DNA of 64,000 nt from Epiperipatus broadwayi (taxonomy: Eukaryota; Onychophora; Udeonychophora; Euonychophora; Peripatidae). Shown here piece by piece: positions 45,700-57,599 of this stretch (the first letter of the stretch is position 1; every line of letters begins with the position of its first letter). The notes beneath the pieces are model-generated. The model searched no databases. It worked only from the letters and a program-made list of their open reading frames with translations, and was not told where the DNA came from. The translations under genes were made by a program, and so were the position numbers. The stretch spans positions 765,001 to 829,000 of the forward strand of contig JAQFVV010006342.1 in NCBI GenBank assembly GCA_028023455.1, read 5' to 3'.

Positions 45700-47700
45700 G
45701 TCAACTACCTACATTTCCATTTTCTCTTTAATTTACTCTTTAAAAACTTCTTTGCCAACATGAAAGAATGGTGGGATGACCAATCAATTGAATATTTCTT
45801 TGAAAAAATGATTTATCATAATTTATAAATTCAAAGTGAAATCTAAACCCTCTTCTTACTTTTCATTGATAGGTCTATTTTTTTGGAAAATTTTTAGTAT
45901 TTGTCTTTTCAATTTCTTCTTTGGTTTTGAAAAAATGGGAAAGGGTGTGGAAAAGAGGGGTAGAAAGGTCAATTCTATGTTTTCAATGTTTCTTTGGATT
46001 TCTCCATTATTGTAATGCTATCTAATATAGACTTACAAAATTAAATGATGTAGAATTTCAAACAATCTTTTTTGATTTGTAATTTGTTTTGGAATTTTTA
46101 TTATTTTGTCTTTAAAAATGTTTTAATTTCTGATTTCTTATTGGCTTTTTAAAAAGTGAGGAGAGAGAGGGAAGGGGTAAATTGCATTGTGTAGGTCTTT
46201 GATGAAAATGATAATTTTTGGCTATATTCAATCAAATCAAACAATCCAAATAAACATGAACTGGCTGGATTTGAAACAACAACAAATTCAATCAAAAAAA
46301 AAGCTTAAAATTAAAACTTCTTTCTTATTGATTTGGATTCTTACCACTCACCCACTACTTGTTTACTTGTTGATTTTACAAAAAAATCAAAGGTATCATC
46401 ACCACTTCCATTTTTAACTGAGTAATTTATTGGCATCATGCATGGAAAATGCAAAATCACTCCAAACTCCAATTTCTTTTCTCCAATGTAGACCATTCAA
46501 GCTCATCTTAAATGAAGAACATATGGATTTTTATTTTTTTGTTTTTTAATTAAAAACTAAAAAATAATATAATAATTTAAATGAACACCTCCAAATCTAA
46601 TGTTTCCAGATGTTTTTCAAATAAAAAACATTAAATTAACAACATGATCACCGCAGAACGTAAAGTTTATTTTTAAATTAATTTCTAACAAGTTAAAAAA
46701 AATTATTGTAATGTGACTGGTTGAGAAAATGTTTCCTTTTTTATCTTTTACTTCTTTACAAATCCAAATTTTAGGTATACATTGAATTTATAAATTAAGT
46801 CATAGGACTACTACTAGGATAAATTGCAAGTCCAGATTATACTTCCCTACCCCTCCTATCTCACTGACATTTGAAAGGAAGAAATAAATTTAAAAATTTC
46901 TAAAGACAAAAGAAGAATCAAAATTTCCCCAAAATCATTTTTTTAAAATTACAAGCATTATGAATATAATCTTCTAGGTTGAAAGCATCGCTCAGAGAGT
47001 TATTGTTTAATTGAAATAAATCTAATCTTTTCTTCAGAAGTGAATGAATGCTATTAATAGAAATAAGAAAAAATTGTTTAAAATTTATCTACATTTTTTT
47101 TATATGTCAAAGCGTTGATCGGAAAGTGAACCCAGGCCAGCTGCTCAGAACGCAGCCATGCCAACTCCCACACCACCAATGCTTGATATTTGTAAGTTGA
47201 TATTATGTAGGTAGTATTATGAGAAATAGTATTATGAGAAATCACCTATGAGAACTTAGCATACTTTTTGTTTCCCTCAATTGCTTTCTCATTCCTCCTC
47301 CAACCCTTCTCCCCTTTTTTCAAAACCTAATAAGAAATTGGAAAAAAAAATTCATCAAAAAAAAGACTGCCACATTGTACATTAAATATATAAATTAAGT
47401 AGTAGTAGTATTACTGTGAAAAATTATCATTTTTTCAAAGAAAGGCATTTTTTTTATTTCCTCCAAACTATTTCCCAATTCCTCCACCACTCTCTCTCTT
47501 TTCCCAAAACTCAATAAGAAATTAAAGAGAGAAATAAAAATTCACCAAAAAAAAAAAAAAAGACCTGTCAATGAAAACTAATACTAAGAGGTTTTAGATT
47601 ACACACTGAATTTGTAAATTAAGTAATAGTAATATTACTACAATAAATTGTCATTTTTCTAAAAGAAATCTTCAATTGATCAATTAGTCAGGCCGGTATT
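45700..47700. repeat. Diverged inverted/tandem repeat region
   Basis: ATTTCTGATTTCTTATTGGC...AGTGAGGAGAGAGAGGGAAGG near 46125-46170 resembles the reverse complement of 47285-47340 (TTCTCCCC...CCTAATAAGAAATTGG). The direct phrases ATAAATTAAGTMRTAG followed by TACTAC...AATTGYMA occur near 46790, 47390 and 47615. This looks like an old foldback or tandem structure, probably hAT internal sequence. No gene; the 76-codon ORF at 46187-46417 is low complexity. Confidence 0.45.
47112..47190 (-). mobile_element. Degraded tRNA-derived SINE (family S1 or related)
   Basis: GTCAAAGCGTTGATCGGAAAGTGAACCCAGG has the same layout as the S1 copies at 18.1 and 35.9 kb (TAGCATCGGCCGGGATGCGAACCC). It ends in CACCACCAATGC and is adjacent to a T run (minus-strand A tail) at about 47096. 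More diverged than the other copies. Confidence 0.5.
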
Positions 47701-48402
47701 CTTTCATCACATCACAGCAGTGTTAAAAGAGCCAATTAAAGAGAAAATCAAAATGTAGATAGCCAATTTCATCAGTACCATTCAACACTATATTGCTTGC
47801 ATTTTTCTTTTCTTTTTTTTTTTTGACATTTAACCATGATAAGATTTGTAGAAAAATTAAAATTTTGAAAAAATTGTTTTAAAAACACTTTTCAAAGCAA
47901 AATATTAATGGTATTTTTCATATATAACTGCTGCTATATAATTATGTTGAAAGAAAATTTCTGATTTTTTTTTATATATATGCCAGGTTTTCCAAAAATG
48001 TTTAGAAATGCTGCGTTGACAAAGTAAAACATCAGCTATAGAGAAGTGAACATACAAATAATAAATTCAGTGCAAAATTTAAATAACAAATTAAAGCCTA
48101 CCAAAAGATGTTTTGAATAAAAGTTGTAATTATAATTGCAGCATGAACTTTTATTTTATGACTGTTTTAAAATATTCAAGAAGGAAAATTTTAAAACTTA
48201 AAAAAAAAAAAGCCCTATCAAAAATATTTATATACTTGAAAACACTATTGGACCTAGCAAAGTACAATAGATATTTTTAAAATATTAAATAAATTCACCT
48301 GCAAAAAGCTGTTCTATTAATACAACAATTTCCTTTGTATGCGATTTTTTTAAAATTAGTAACTGCAAATTGCACTTATAATCTTATAATATCAAATGTT
48401 TA

Positions 48403-48605
48403 AACCATTAAATATCACCTTATCGCCATTCCCTATGTTAACACAACCTATTAAAACAGTGGCAAACTCCCCATACAATAGTGCCATCCAGTGCAAACTA
48501 GAAACTAATCTGGGGATATTAGCAAGACACAAGATAGGGATTTTATGCACAAACCTATGGTTTGCACTTGGCAGCACTACTATATGAAGAGCTTGTCACT
48601 GTTTT
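48403..48605 (+). mobile_element. Hairpin family A element, GTGGC subtype
   Basis: AATATCAAATGTTTA (48388-48402) and AATATCAAAGGTTTA (48606-48620) flank it, 14 of 15 alike. The arm AACAGTGGCAAACTCCCC pairs with GAGCTTGTCACTGTT. Both arms share the extra GT relative to the AACAGGC type, so subtype changes occur on both sides. The interior includes TAGAAACTAATCTGGGGATA and GATAGGGATTTTATGCACAA, shared with the 53.5-kb copy. Confidence 0.8.
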
Positions 48606-49139
48606 AATATCAAAGGTTTACCACACAATTCAGAATAAAACTAAATGAGAAGTGGGTGCTAATATAATAAAACAGAGGTGTCGATTTAGTATGTGCTCAC
48701 AGCCCCCATTTTGAATCACATGAACTCCCCAAAACCATGCTAACATATCCAAACGATAAATAACATCGATCAAAATGGCAATTTTCATCAAATATTTGCG
48801 AAATTGCATTTTACCTTTTTAATCACATGATTACATTTTTATAACTATGAAAATTGTTTTTTTTTTTATTATCAAAAATGCTTGATAAACTAACAAATTT
48901 AAATTTAAACTAGCAATCAGTCTTTGCAACGTCATTATTTTTTAACATTTGTATTTTATAAGCTATAATCTTTTGGCATATAGTATAATTCATATTTTAA
49001 ATCTATCAATTTTAGATCATCCTTTCGATTATCATGAGTAAATGGTTTAACAAACTAGTAAACTTAAATTTGATTTTTTTAAAAATTGATGTAGATTTAG
49101 ATAACGTGTATTTAAGATGTATACATACCTTTTTGTCAC

Positions 49140-49925
49140 GTTGTTCCATATGTATAACTGGATGAAAATATACTTATTGCTTGGTCAGGTCCACTCATGA
49201 TGTTAAACAATAAAAATATTTTTTGCCATCATAAGAGGAATGAAAATTAAATATTTTAGGGAACCCAGTTTTCCCTTCTTTGCGATTGGCCTGGGGGGAG
49301 AATGTAAATTTCTCCTATTTTGCGGGGTTGAAGGAAAATTGAGGGTTGTTTGGAATGAAGAGACTGGAATGAATTTTTAAGATTTGGTTTTTTTTTTCTT
49401 TTTTACATCATAGCTTGAAGGACAGCGTAATTTTCCATCTTTGTGTTGGGAGGAAAAAAAAGGGGTTGTGGTGTAAAAAAGAAGATGTTATTATTTTATA
49501 TTGGAGTGTTTTTTTTTTTCTTTTTTTTTTTTTTTTTATAAATATTTAATAGTGGTTTCTTTCTTTTTTTTTTTTTGGTTTTTTTGTGGTTTTTTTTTTT
49601 TGTTTTTTTTTTTGTTTTTTTTTTTTTTTATAATTTTTTTAAAAATATATTTTAATTGCATAAAATCTATTCTTCAAAATTTTAAGTGTAACATTATGCT
49701 TATTTGAAAAATAACTTTTACAACTTTAATTTTATATTACACAAATTGTATTAGAATGAATAGCACAAAACTTTTCAAAATTTTCTTATATCTTTTTCTG
49801 TGCTTTTACTGTCCCTTTATCTTTGTAGAATGCCCTACTAATGCCCCCCTAAATTATTCCAATGCCCCAAGGGGGGAGGGTGATATCGTCCACTTTGAAA
49901 ATCACTAGTTTAAAGCTTCAGACAA
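49140..49925. mobile_element. Possible hAT-like end with adjoining T-rich tract
   Basis: CCACTTTGAAAATCACTAG at 49890-49908 is, inverted, CTAGTGATTTTCAAAGTGG, followed by a G/C-rich stretch; this resembles a hAT end. The preceding G-rich blocks (49260-49460) and a long poly-T tract (about 49508-49630) may be part of it, but no partner end was found. The poly-Phe ORF at 49501-49707 is a poly-T artefact. Confidence 0.3.
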
Positions 49926-52460
49926 ATAAAGCTAAATATTCCTTGATTCATTCCAATTGAAACCAGTAAAAAAATATTACTACTTTAAATAGAACTTAGT
50001 CATTTCAACACACTGACGCTTAACAGCCCTGACATCCTGAACAACTGATCATATGATAAATAAATATTCTATGCCAACTATCAAGATAACATAAGCCTTT
50101 TGTGATGTTATAAATATGAATCACATAGACACAATTAATTATTAGAATAGTATAAATAGTATTCCTTTTTGTTTATATCCACCAACCCACCAATGAAAAA
50201 GTTTGTAATATGCAGCTATTGTTTTTGTTACTGCGATTACATTTGTAATATTTTGGTTCGCTTGCGCAATAAACTTAAGTTTTCATTGCTCAACACAAAC
50301 AATTTATACAATTGGAAACTAAGCATTTATTAAGTTTTCGACAGCTATAGCGGCCATTCGCAAAGGACTATGGTTAATCCAACCTCGAGAAAAATGACTA
50401 TAGAAAGTTTAAAATCAATGTTAATGTTACCCCCCCCCCCCTTAATTCTTAGAATTTTGTATTGTTACCCTTAACATATATATATATAATCTGCAAACAT
50501 ATAATTTATTTTCATTAACTTTTTCCAAAGGCTGAGATAATTTACATTTTCTAATGTGTAGACAAATTATTATAAACGCAAACCTTCACCTTTAAAATTC
50601 AACTTATTAAAATTTTATTGCTGTTTATTTAAATTGTCTTTCTTTGTAAAAAGTGAATAATTTAAAATCCAAAAAAAAAAAAAAAACTGTTATTTTAAAT
50701 ATAATTTCTATATTTAAAAAAGGGTATCAATTAATATATATATATAATGATTTGAAATATTAAAAAAAAAACAGAATTGATATTAAGTTTGTTGTCTGCT
50801 TGAAGGTTGAGTTTTCCAAAAATTGCCAAGTAAATAATCTAACAAAAAAATGATTTAAAAGTTATAGAATAGCTTGGCAGATTTTCAAGCAATAATATAC
50901 TATGCAAAACTGTCTGATGGAAAGCAGATTTATTTATTCTGAAATGTCTTTTGAAAAGTCACCACTGTAGTTAAGAAATAAGAAAGCACTCATTAATTGC
51001 TAAAGATAATTTTAGTTTAAATATTATTATAAATATAAATTTTATACATTATTGATTGATAGGTAGGTAATAGATGGTAAGATTGATAAATAAATGCACA
51101 AATGGGTAGTTTAGATGGACGGAAAGGATGACAAATAGAGATATGTGGTTAGATAGAATGGGTGAATAGATATATGTAAAGGGAACACATAGATAAAAAA
51201 GATGAATAAAAATATCTTTAGTTCATATATAAAGATATAAAAAATACAACAAAAGCTATACTTTATCTAAAGTTTAACCTTCACCCAATTGAAAAAACTA
51301 ACAGATTTATTTTACCAGGCAGTTTATCTGAACCTAACTTGTTTAATTATGATGATGAGACAAAAAATAATGTTTTTAACAGTAATGTGAATTGTTTAAC
51401 AAACTACTTAAAAACCTTTTGGAACCCTATTTTGTGTAAATTATTTTATATTTTGTAGAAAATATATTATACAAAAAAATGTCACTATCAAATCCAAAGG
51501 AATTCTACACTGTTGAGAAACTTAAGTCTAAAAGATTCTTGATTCATTATTTTTCCAAGAACTGGAAAAAATAAACAGTAAATATAATAAAACTATAGAA
51601 CAAAACCTTATCAACAATTATAGAGAACACTTTAATATTTAGTCATTGATATATGCATTAAGTACAAGTTAGTTTTCATAATTTAGGACATTGTATATCT
51701 ATTATCTGCAAAAAATGTTTGCACATATATATTATTTTAATATTATAGTATTTTTTAAAAGTTAAATTTTAAAAGCTTAAAAATTTTTGCTTCCATTTAA
51801 AATTCAGTTGATCTATGGCCCATTAAGTTTTGAATAGTTACTTTAATGCATTATTGGAGTAATGACATAGAATGACTTTTGGATAGACAAACTTTTAAAT
51901 TTTAGAATACAAGCAATTTGAAAATGATTTTGCCAAAAATCATTTTATTTTTCTTATTTTAATTTATTATTTGTAATCTGTGAAAATTTAATCATTGCTA
52001 TATTATTCAATAAAGAGTTATCTATTTATAGTATATTATATTTATAAGAAAATATCCCAGTGTACATCACTAGCTGAAAATTCAAATACAAAATGTTCAA
52101 ATTACCCTTCCAAACATTATGTTTTTTCAGTAACGCCCTCTATGAATAAATATTTTGGGTCATACTGTTTGAAGTTCAACCTATATATTTATTCACAGAG
52201 GGCTATGCTGAAAAGACATACCATATGCGAGAGTGATCTAAACATTTTATATATATACAACAATAATATTTAATAATGAGCATAATAATTTTATATATAT
52301 AAAAATCACTAAATGCCCATAATGTTATCACATGATATTCAAGTTAAACATTTCTTTGTTAGAGGGCATATTTTTCATGGAAAAAAAATATTTGTTCCAC
52401 CATTAATAATCTGTAATCATTTTTTTATGGAGTATTTTAAGCAAAGGAAGTAATTTGTTA
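49926..52460. other. AT-rich intergenic sequence with degenerate TAGA-type repeat
   Basis: A run of about 12 C lies at about 50430-50441. At 51055-51200 there is a degenerate purine-rich tetranucleotide tract (GATA/GATG/TAGA words). The 92-codon ORF at 51995-52273 has no recognisable motif. Confidence 0.4.
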
Positions 52461-52474
52461 AAGAAACTGATTTA

Positions 52475-52580
52475 AAAAAATATGGTGGTCTTTCCATAGG
52501 CTGGGTACATTTCTGGATTCTAAAAAATATGGTGGTCTTTCCATAGGCTGGGTATATTTCTGGATTCTAAAAAATATGGT
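52475..52580 (+). repeat. 51-bp tandem duplication
   Basis: AAAAATATGGTGGTCTTTCC...ATAGGCTGGGTA(C/T)ATTTCTGGATTC occurs twice in tandem (about 52479-52529 and 52530-52574), and a third repeat start (AAAAAATATGGT) follows. The near identity implies a recent duplication. Confidence 0.85.
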
Positions 52581-53280
52581 ACTGCAATAAAACTTTTTCA
52601 AGAAAAAAAAATTCTCACACAAATATGTTCTTTTGATTACAGTACAAAACTGAATAGGTATAATATTTAAATCACAAACAAAATGTGATTACAGTTCATA
52701 AATTCATATTTGAAACATGATATTTAGTGAGGGGGGATAAATGCTATAGTACCCTATTTACATTTAGTTTTGTGTACTTTGGTATTGAGTAATTCATGGC
52801 TCCACAGTAATACCATGCATGATTGAAATTTGTTAAAGCAACCAAGTATAACCAACTATTACAAAAATAACAGTCTTTTCATAGGCTGCATACATATGCT
52901 GGTATAGTAATAATATTTGTATAGCATTTGAAAGTTTTTTAAAAAAGCTATCCCTCAGAAAAAATAGTGAATCAGAATTATGGATTTTTTTAGTGATAGA
53001 TGTGAAAATGTAGCAGTTTGAAAATGAATCATTAAGAAACATTTTTTATGGCACTGATTTTGAAACCCAAGAAAATAGACAATAAAGGTGGCAAAATGAT
53101 ACATGCATAATTGATGACTTGAAAGTTCCTATTAACATACTAAAAGATCACAGCAAAAATGGTAAATGTTGATAAAAATATTATATTTAAAGAAGAACTT
53201 TGATGGTTTGAATAGTTTTAAAATATAAGAAATTATTTCTAAGGCGAAGTCAAATTTATTCAGGAATTGTTCCCCTCCCC
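52581..53280. other. AT-rich intergenic sequence, no gene seen
   Basis: CAGTCTTTTCATAGGCTGCATACAT near 52870 loosely echoes the 51-bp tandem unit at 52475. The ORFs here show no family motif. Confidence 0.4.
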
Positions 53281-53282
53281 CA

Positions 53283-53365
53283 TATGTTATACCATCGGCG
53301 AGGATGTGAACCTGCAACAACCGTCTGCAACCAACTGTGCTGACCTCTCGGCTAAAAACGCTTGA
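53283..53365 (-). mobile_element. tRNA-derived SINE (family S1), diverged
   Basis: ACCATCGGCGAGGATGTGAACC, ACCGTCTGCAACCAACTGTG and GCTGACCTCTCGGCTAA match the S1 copies at 18.1 and 35.9 kb on the same strand. The B-box region has mutated (GGTTCACATCC). Confidence 0.7.
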
Positions 53366-53515
53366 GAAAAAAAAAATATTGGCACTATTGAAAATTTTGC
53401 CTTTACAAAGTCTGTTTATTTTATTATGGCAATTATGAAAAAAAAAGTGAAATTTTAAAACATGAAATAAAAGTAATCAAACTATAATTGAACCTACAAT
53501 AAAATTAAAGTGATT

Positions 53516-54299
53516 AAACCACTAAACATCACATGATCACTATCTCATACTAGCACATAATTGTTATTAAACAAGGCAAAATTCTCTCCATACAGTTGTG
53601 CCACCCTGTGCCAATCAGAGTAATCAATGGATGCCAGGAGGCTTGTACATAAAATCTCTATCTAATGCCTACTCATCCAATATCCCCAGACTAGTTTCTG
53701 CCTTGTGGCCATCATCAGTGAGGAGCCTTGGATCTGAAAGCACTGCACCTAGATCTTAGGATCTAATGCAACCCTCCAGCAACCACCTTTTATCTCCACT
53801 TAACTACAAAACTATGAGAATGAAATTGAAAACACAATAATATTTTTAATCTAAGCTCAATAGCTTATATAGTCATATGGGTCTGAACTCAATTCAGTAC
53901 CCATACATTTTGGTGGCTTTGGCTCTTTAACAACCACAGCCACCACTATCCTATTAGGCAGGATTTAAACCACTAAACATCACATGATCACTATCTCATA
54001 CTAGCTATTGAGCTTAGATTGAAAATATTATTGTGTTTTCAATTTCATTCTCATAGTTTTGTAGTTAAGTGGAGATAAAAGGTGGTTGCTGGAGGATTGC
54101 ATTAGATCCTAAGATCTAGGTGCAGTGCTCTCAAATCCAAGGCTCCTCACTGATGATGGCCACAAGCCAGAAACTAGTCTGGGGATATTGGATGAGTAGG
54201 CATTAGATAGGGATTTTATGCACAAGCCTTCTGGCATCCATTGATTACTCTGATTGGCACAGGGTGGCACTACTGTATGGAGAGAGTTTTGCCTTGTTT
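53516..54299 (+). mobile_element. Largest hairpin family A element, arms about 290 bp
   Basis: AAAATTAAAGTGATT (53501-53515) and AAAATTAAAGTGACT (54300-54314) flank it, 14 of 15 alike. Order: leader AAACCACTAAACATCACATG (53516-53571); left arm to about 53864 (GGCAAAATTCTCTCC ... AAGCTCAATAGCT); loop 53865-53966; a second, internal copy of the leader (about 53967-54002); right arm 54003-54299, the inverted complement ending GGAGAGAGTTTTGCCTTG. Inside the arms are GATCTTAGGATCTAATGCAA and CAATATCCCCAGACTAG, shared with the 10.3-kb copy. It carries no ORF of note. Confidence 0.85.
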
Positions 54300-54314
54300 A
54301 AAATTAAAGTGACT

Positions 54315-55570
54315 GAAATATATTTTGTAGATACAAATGAAAAAGAATGACCATCAATAAGATGAATGGAGGCAATTGTTCCAAACGTAAATGAATCAAT
54401 AAAAATTTTAAAGATCCAAAAATAAAGGATATTATAGAAAAATATTATCACTAGAGACATGCAGTTTGTTTAAAGACATTTCACCTATTAATTTTATTTA
54501 ATTCTGACAGTTATAGTTTATTATAATAAGTCTCTAAACATTGAGATATATGTGAATGCACAAACGCTAAGAATATATATAAAGTCACAATACTTAAATC
54601 AAATTTAAAAAAATTGGGTTAACAATTTTTCGTAAATAGTTGTAATTTTTGTTTTAAAAATTATTTTTAATATACCTAAATATGTACAGTTCTTTTTTAA
54701 AAAAATATTAACTTATACATATTTATATAGTTACATTCTTTTATCTAGGTATGTCTGAGGTCAAGGTTAGCCTTTGAAAATGAATTCCATACATAGAATA
54801 AATAATTATTTTAGAAATAGTTTTCGTTATTAATAAATTCTATATACGTATATTTTTTTTAATAATTTTTTTTTTTCGAATATACATTTTGGAGCTTTCT
54901 GCTGTTTAAAGGGTAGGCAGAAATATTACAAATTTGAGTTTTTACGACTGATTTATTCAGAATTCAAAACATTTTTTTATAATTTATTAATTCTTTACTC
55001 ACATAATAATTACAAAAAAGAAAATTGACTTAAAAAAAAAATCAAAATCTTAAGTTCAATTCGGGTAAAAGACAAATCTATATTTATTACAGAGATTGGT
55101 GGGGGGGGGGGGTTGTAAAAGTAGTTTCACTGATACCAAAATATTCGAACATGGAGTTGGAATTTTAAAGTGAAAGTCTAAAACATATATATATTTTCAT
55201 GGAGTAATACGCTCGATTTTCACAACAAAAACAAAATACACATTTAAAAATCGCATTAGTTAAGAAACAATATAAATAAAAAATGGAATAATTTAAAAAA
55301 AAAAACCATGTTAAAATTGATAATTTGACAATTAAAAAGATATTGATAAACGTACAAGTAATGCAACATGTATGTATAAAGCATAATGATATTTACCTGA
55401 TAGTTTGTGAAGGTGGCATTTTACCTAAACATGAAATGTTGAATATCTTTAAAAAAAAATTAAACTTCATTTATAATTTCTGATTACATTCAACTATTAG
55501 TAATAGCTTATAGGTTAGAATATACACAAAGTTCAAGTGATATTATTCTCCTCTCAACTTCAGGTGTTAC
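54315..55570. other. AT-rich intergenic sequence, no gene seen
   Basis: A run of about 13 G lies at about 55100-55112. No other feature. Confidence 0.4.
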
Positions 55571-55576
55571 TGGTTT

Positions 55577-55645
55577 GATAGTACTGGCTTGGGAATGAAC
55601 CTAGATTTTTAGATTCTACACGTTAACCAATTAGGTTATTCTGCC
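55577..55645 (-). mobile_element. tRNA-like fragment (tRNA-derived SINE head or tRNA pseudogene)
   Basis: The minus strand has an A-box-like TAACCTAATTGGTTAACGTG and, about 30 bp on, a B-box-like AGGTTCATTCCC. Spacing suits a tRNA-derived unit. The acceptor stem does not pair convincingly, so a functional tRNA is unlikely. Confidence 0.45.
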
Positions 55646-55649
55646 AAAT

Positions 55650-56370
55650 GCATCTATGAGGTTTTTCCTCATTTATCCATTTTTCTAAGAGAAAAGTTAA
55701 TTAATGGCTTCCAGACATTATATATTATCATATTAAGTTGACTTATAAAATTATTTGCCATTGTCATGTAAGCAGCTTCTTCAAATTTTCTTATTTGTTG
55801 CTTTTACTTTCTATCCAATACTTTTGTATTTTCCAAATCAAACATACATTAATTGATATATACATGGTCTGCTATTTTAGAAACATCTGTTTTCTCATTT
55901 CTAAACAACAGTTTGTACTCTTTCGGTCACTATTCAATGAAACAGCTGATCTCACCCATACAACCTTCCACATTCACATGACATTTCATAAATGCAGTCC
56001 TGTTTTTTAGCACTTCAAATCTAGACTTTGTAGATGATAAAATTCCTCATAGTATGATATGGCTCCATAAAGCTGTTTTAGTGTTATATTGATTACAAAT
56101 TTTCTTTTAGTCATCTGCTATATCTGGTATCCGTGAATACACTGCAGTGCCAATAATTGCTTTTTCTTTTAATGTTTCTTTTTGTTATCTATTTAATGAT
56201 TTGTTATTGACAATTATTTTTCCATGTCACTAGTTTCTGATTAAACCTCTTTTGTTTTGTTCCATAGGGATACTGTAATCCCATGTTTTGTCTTTCTGGT
56301 ATGATTGGATATATATGCTATGATATTTTCCTGTATGTGCAGGTTTTCTGTAAACTGTGACTTAAATAAA
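55650..56370. other. Intergenic; possible faint RT-like trace
   Basis: Plus-strand translation near 56020-56090 gives DFVDDKIPHSMIWLHKAVLV, faintly like LINE RT motif A sequence, but no other motif supports it. The 90-codon ORF at 55738-56010 is otherwise unrecognisable. Confidence 0.2.
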
Positions 56371-56539
56371 ATATATAAATCAGGGTGGCCAACCTTTCTG
56401 AAAGTATATGCACAATAAAAAATTTTAATAGGTGTTGTGGAAGCAAAGAAGAAGAACCATATCAAGTTATCAAAATATATGATGACATGATATGACATCA
56501 TTTTTTTATGTATTTTTTTTTTTCTAGATTCAACTTACA

Positions 56540-56625
56540 AAAAATATGTACTTATCTTTGGAAAGATTTTTGGAATCCAGTATTCTCTCTGGTTTGAATC
56601 CCATGGAATCTTTTTTTAATTAAAA
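56540..56625 (+). mobile_element. tRNA-derived SINE 3' part (family S2)
   Basis: GGAATCCAGTATTCTCTCTG then GTTTGAATCCCATGGAATC and an A/T-rich tail. Its B-box-like GGTTTGAATCCC and downstream GGAATC match, inverted, the copy at 57325-57390. Both lie inside the hAT element. Confidence 0.5.
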
Positions 56626-57324
56626 AAACTAGTTAAAAAATATTTTTTTAATAATTATTTATTCAATGAAGATTGAATTTTTCAATATTTTTTATAAAAT
56701 CATAATTTTAAAATTTAATTTTTAAACACAAACTCCTAAAAAACTTATTCATATCATTTCTTTTATAAATTTATTTGTGTGTTTTATATTTTTTAAATTG
56801 AAATATCTCTTTAAAAAATGTTATTTTTTAATATTACCATTTTATTGTTGTCACATTTTTTCACATACTAAAACATCATTGAAGAAGTCCAACAGGATAC
56901 AATTATTTTTTAAGTAAATATCAACCAAATTCATTTCTTATGTGTTATTTTTTAACAATATAATTGTTATTTACTCTTACATCTCCCCTATTGAATCTTT
57001 CTCCATCAACTATTTTAGTTTTATAAATTAAAAAATCCTTTTTCTCTTACTTTTTTATTCATCGTAATATTTCTTGTAGTTTTTCCTAAAATTTCTTTTT
57101 ATATAAAAATATCAATTAATAGAAAATTCCAAGACCTCAATGTACTGCAATTAATATCTTCAGTTTTTGGACTTGTTAAAATTACAAATACACTTATTGT
57201 CTCCTAAAATAAATTTGTGTTTCACTTAATATTAATTTTACTATCTCTCAATTATTATTGGTTGATAGTAGATAATTTTAATAAAATTAAAAATTTATCC
57301 ACTTATTTTTCAAATTAATAATAA

Positions 57325-57390
57325 TAAAGATTCTATGAGATTCAAACCAGATATCTGATACTGGGTTCTAATCATTAGAGATTGCTAGAA
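57325..57390 (-). mobile_element. tRNA-derived SINE fragment (family S2), minus strand
   Basis: The minus strand has CTCTAATGATTAGAACCC, AGTATCAGATATCTGGTTTG and AATCTCATAGAATC, then a (TTA)n-like tail. It is an inverted relative of the 56540-56625 copy. Confidence 0.5.
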
Positions 57391-57433
57391 ATCAATACAA
57401 TAAAATAACATAAACATAAATAACGTTAAAAAT

Positions 57434-57553
57434 ACAGGCAAAAACTCTCCATACAGTAGTGTCAATCAGTAAGCCTGAATGGAGAGTTTTGCCTGTTTTA
57501 ATAACAGTTATGAGCAAGTATAAGAAATGGTGATCATGTGATGTTTAGTGGTT
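57434..57553 (-). mobile_element. Minimal hairpin family A element inside the hAT
   Basis: The plus strand starts AGGCAAAAACTCTCCATAC; its complement GAATGGAGAGTTTTGCCTG follows after about 45 bp. Then comes the reversed full leader TAATAACAGTTATGAGCAAG...GTGATCATGTGATGTTTAGT. The arms are only about 25-30 bp. Flanking repeats are not clear in this copy. Being nested in the hAT dates it after that insertion. Confidence 0.7.
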
Positions 57554-57599
57554 GCTTAAATAAAGTGTAGGTATTATAATATAATAAGCCTGTATTTCA

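Noticed and set aside
49501-49707. 68-codon Phe-rich ORF, resembling a membrane protein
   Set aside because: Encoded by a long poly-T tract; no start context or conserved motif.
51055-51200. Regulatory GATA-site cluster
   Set aside because: Looks like a degenerate tetranucleotide repeat; no evidence for a regulated gene nearby.
51995-52273. 92-codon ORF with several Cys
   Set aside because: AT-rich chance ORF with no recognised domain, splice context or repeats of the Cys pattern.
55990-56100. Possible third type of reverse transcriptase (DFVDDKIPHSMIWLH)
   Set aside because: One weak motif only, without YxDD or other RT motifs nearby in a consistent frame.
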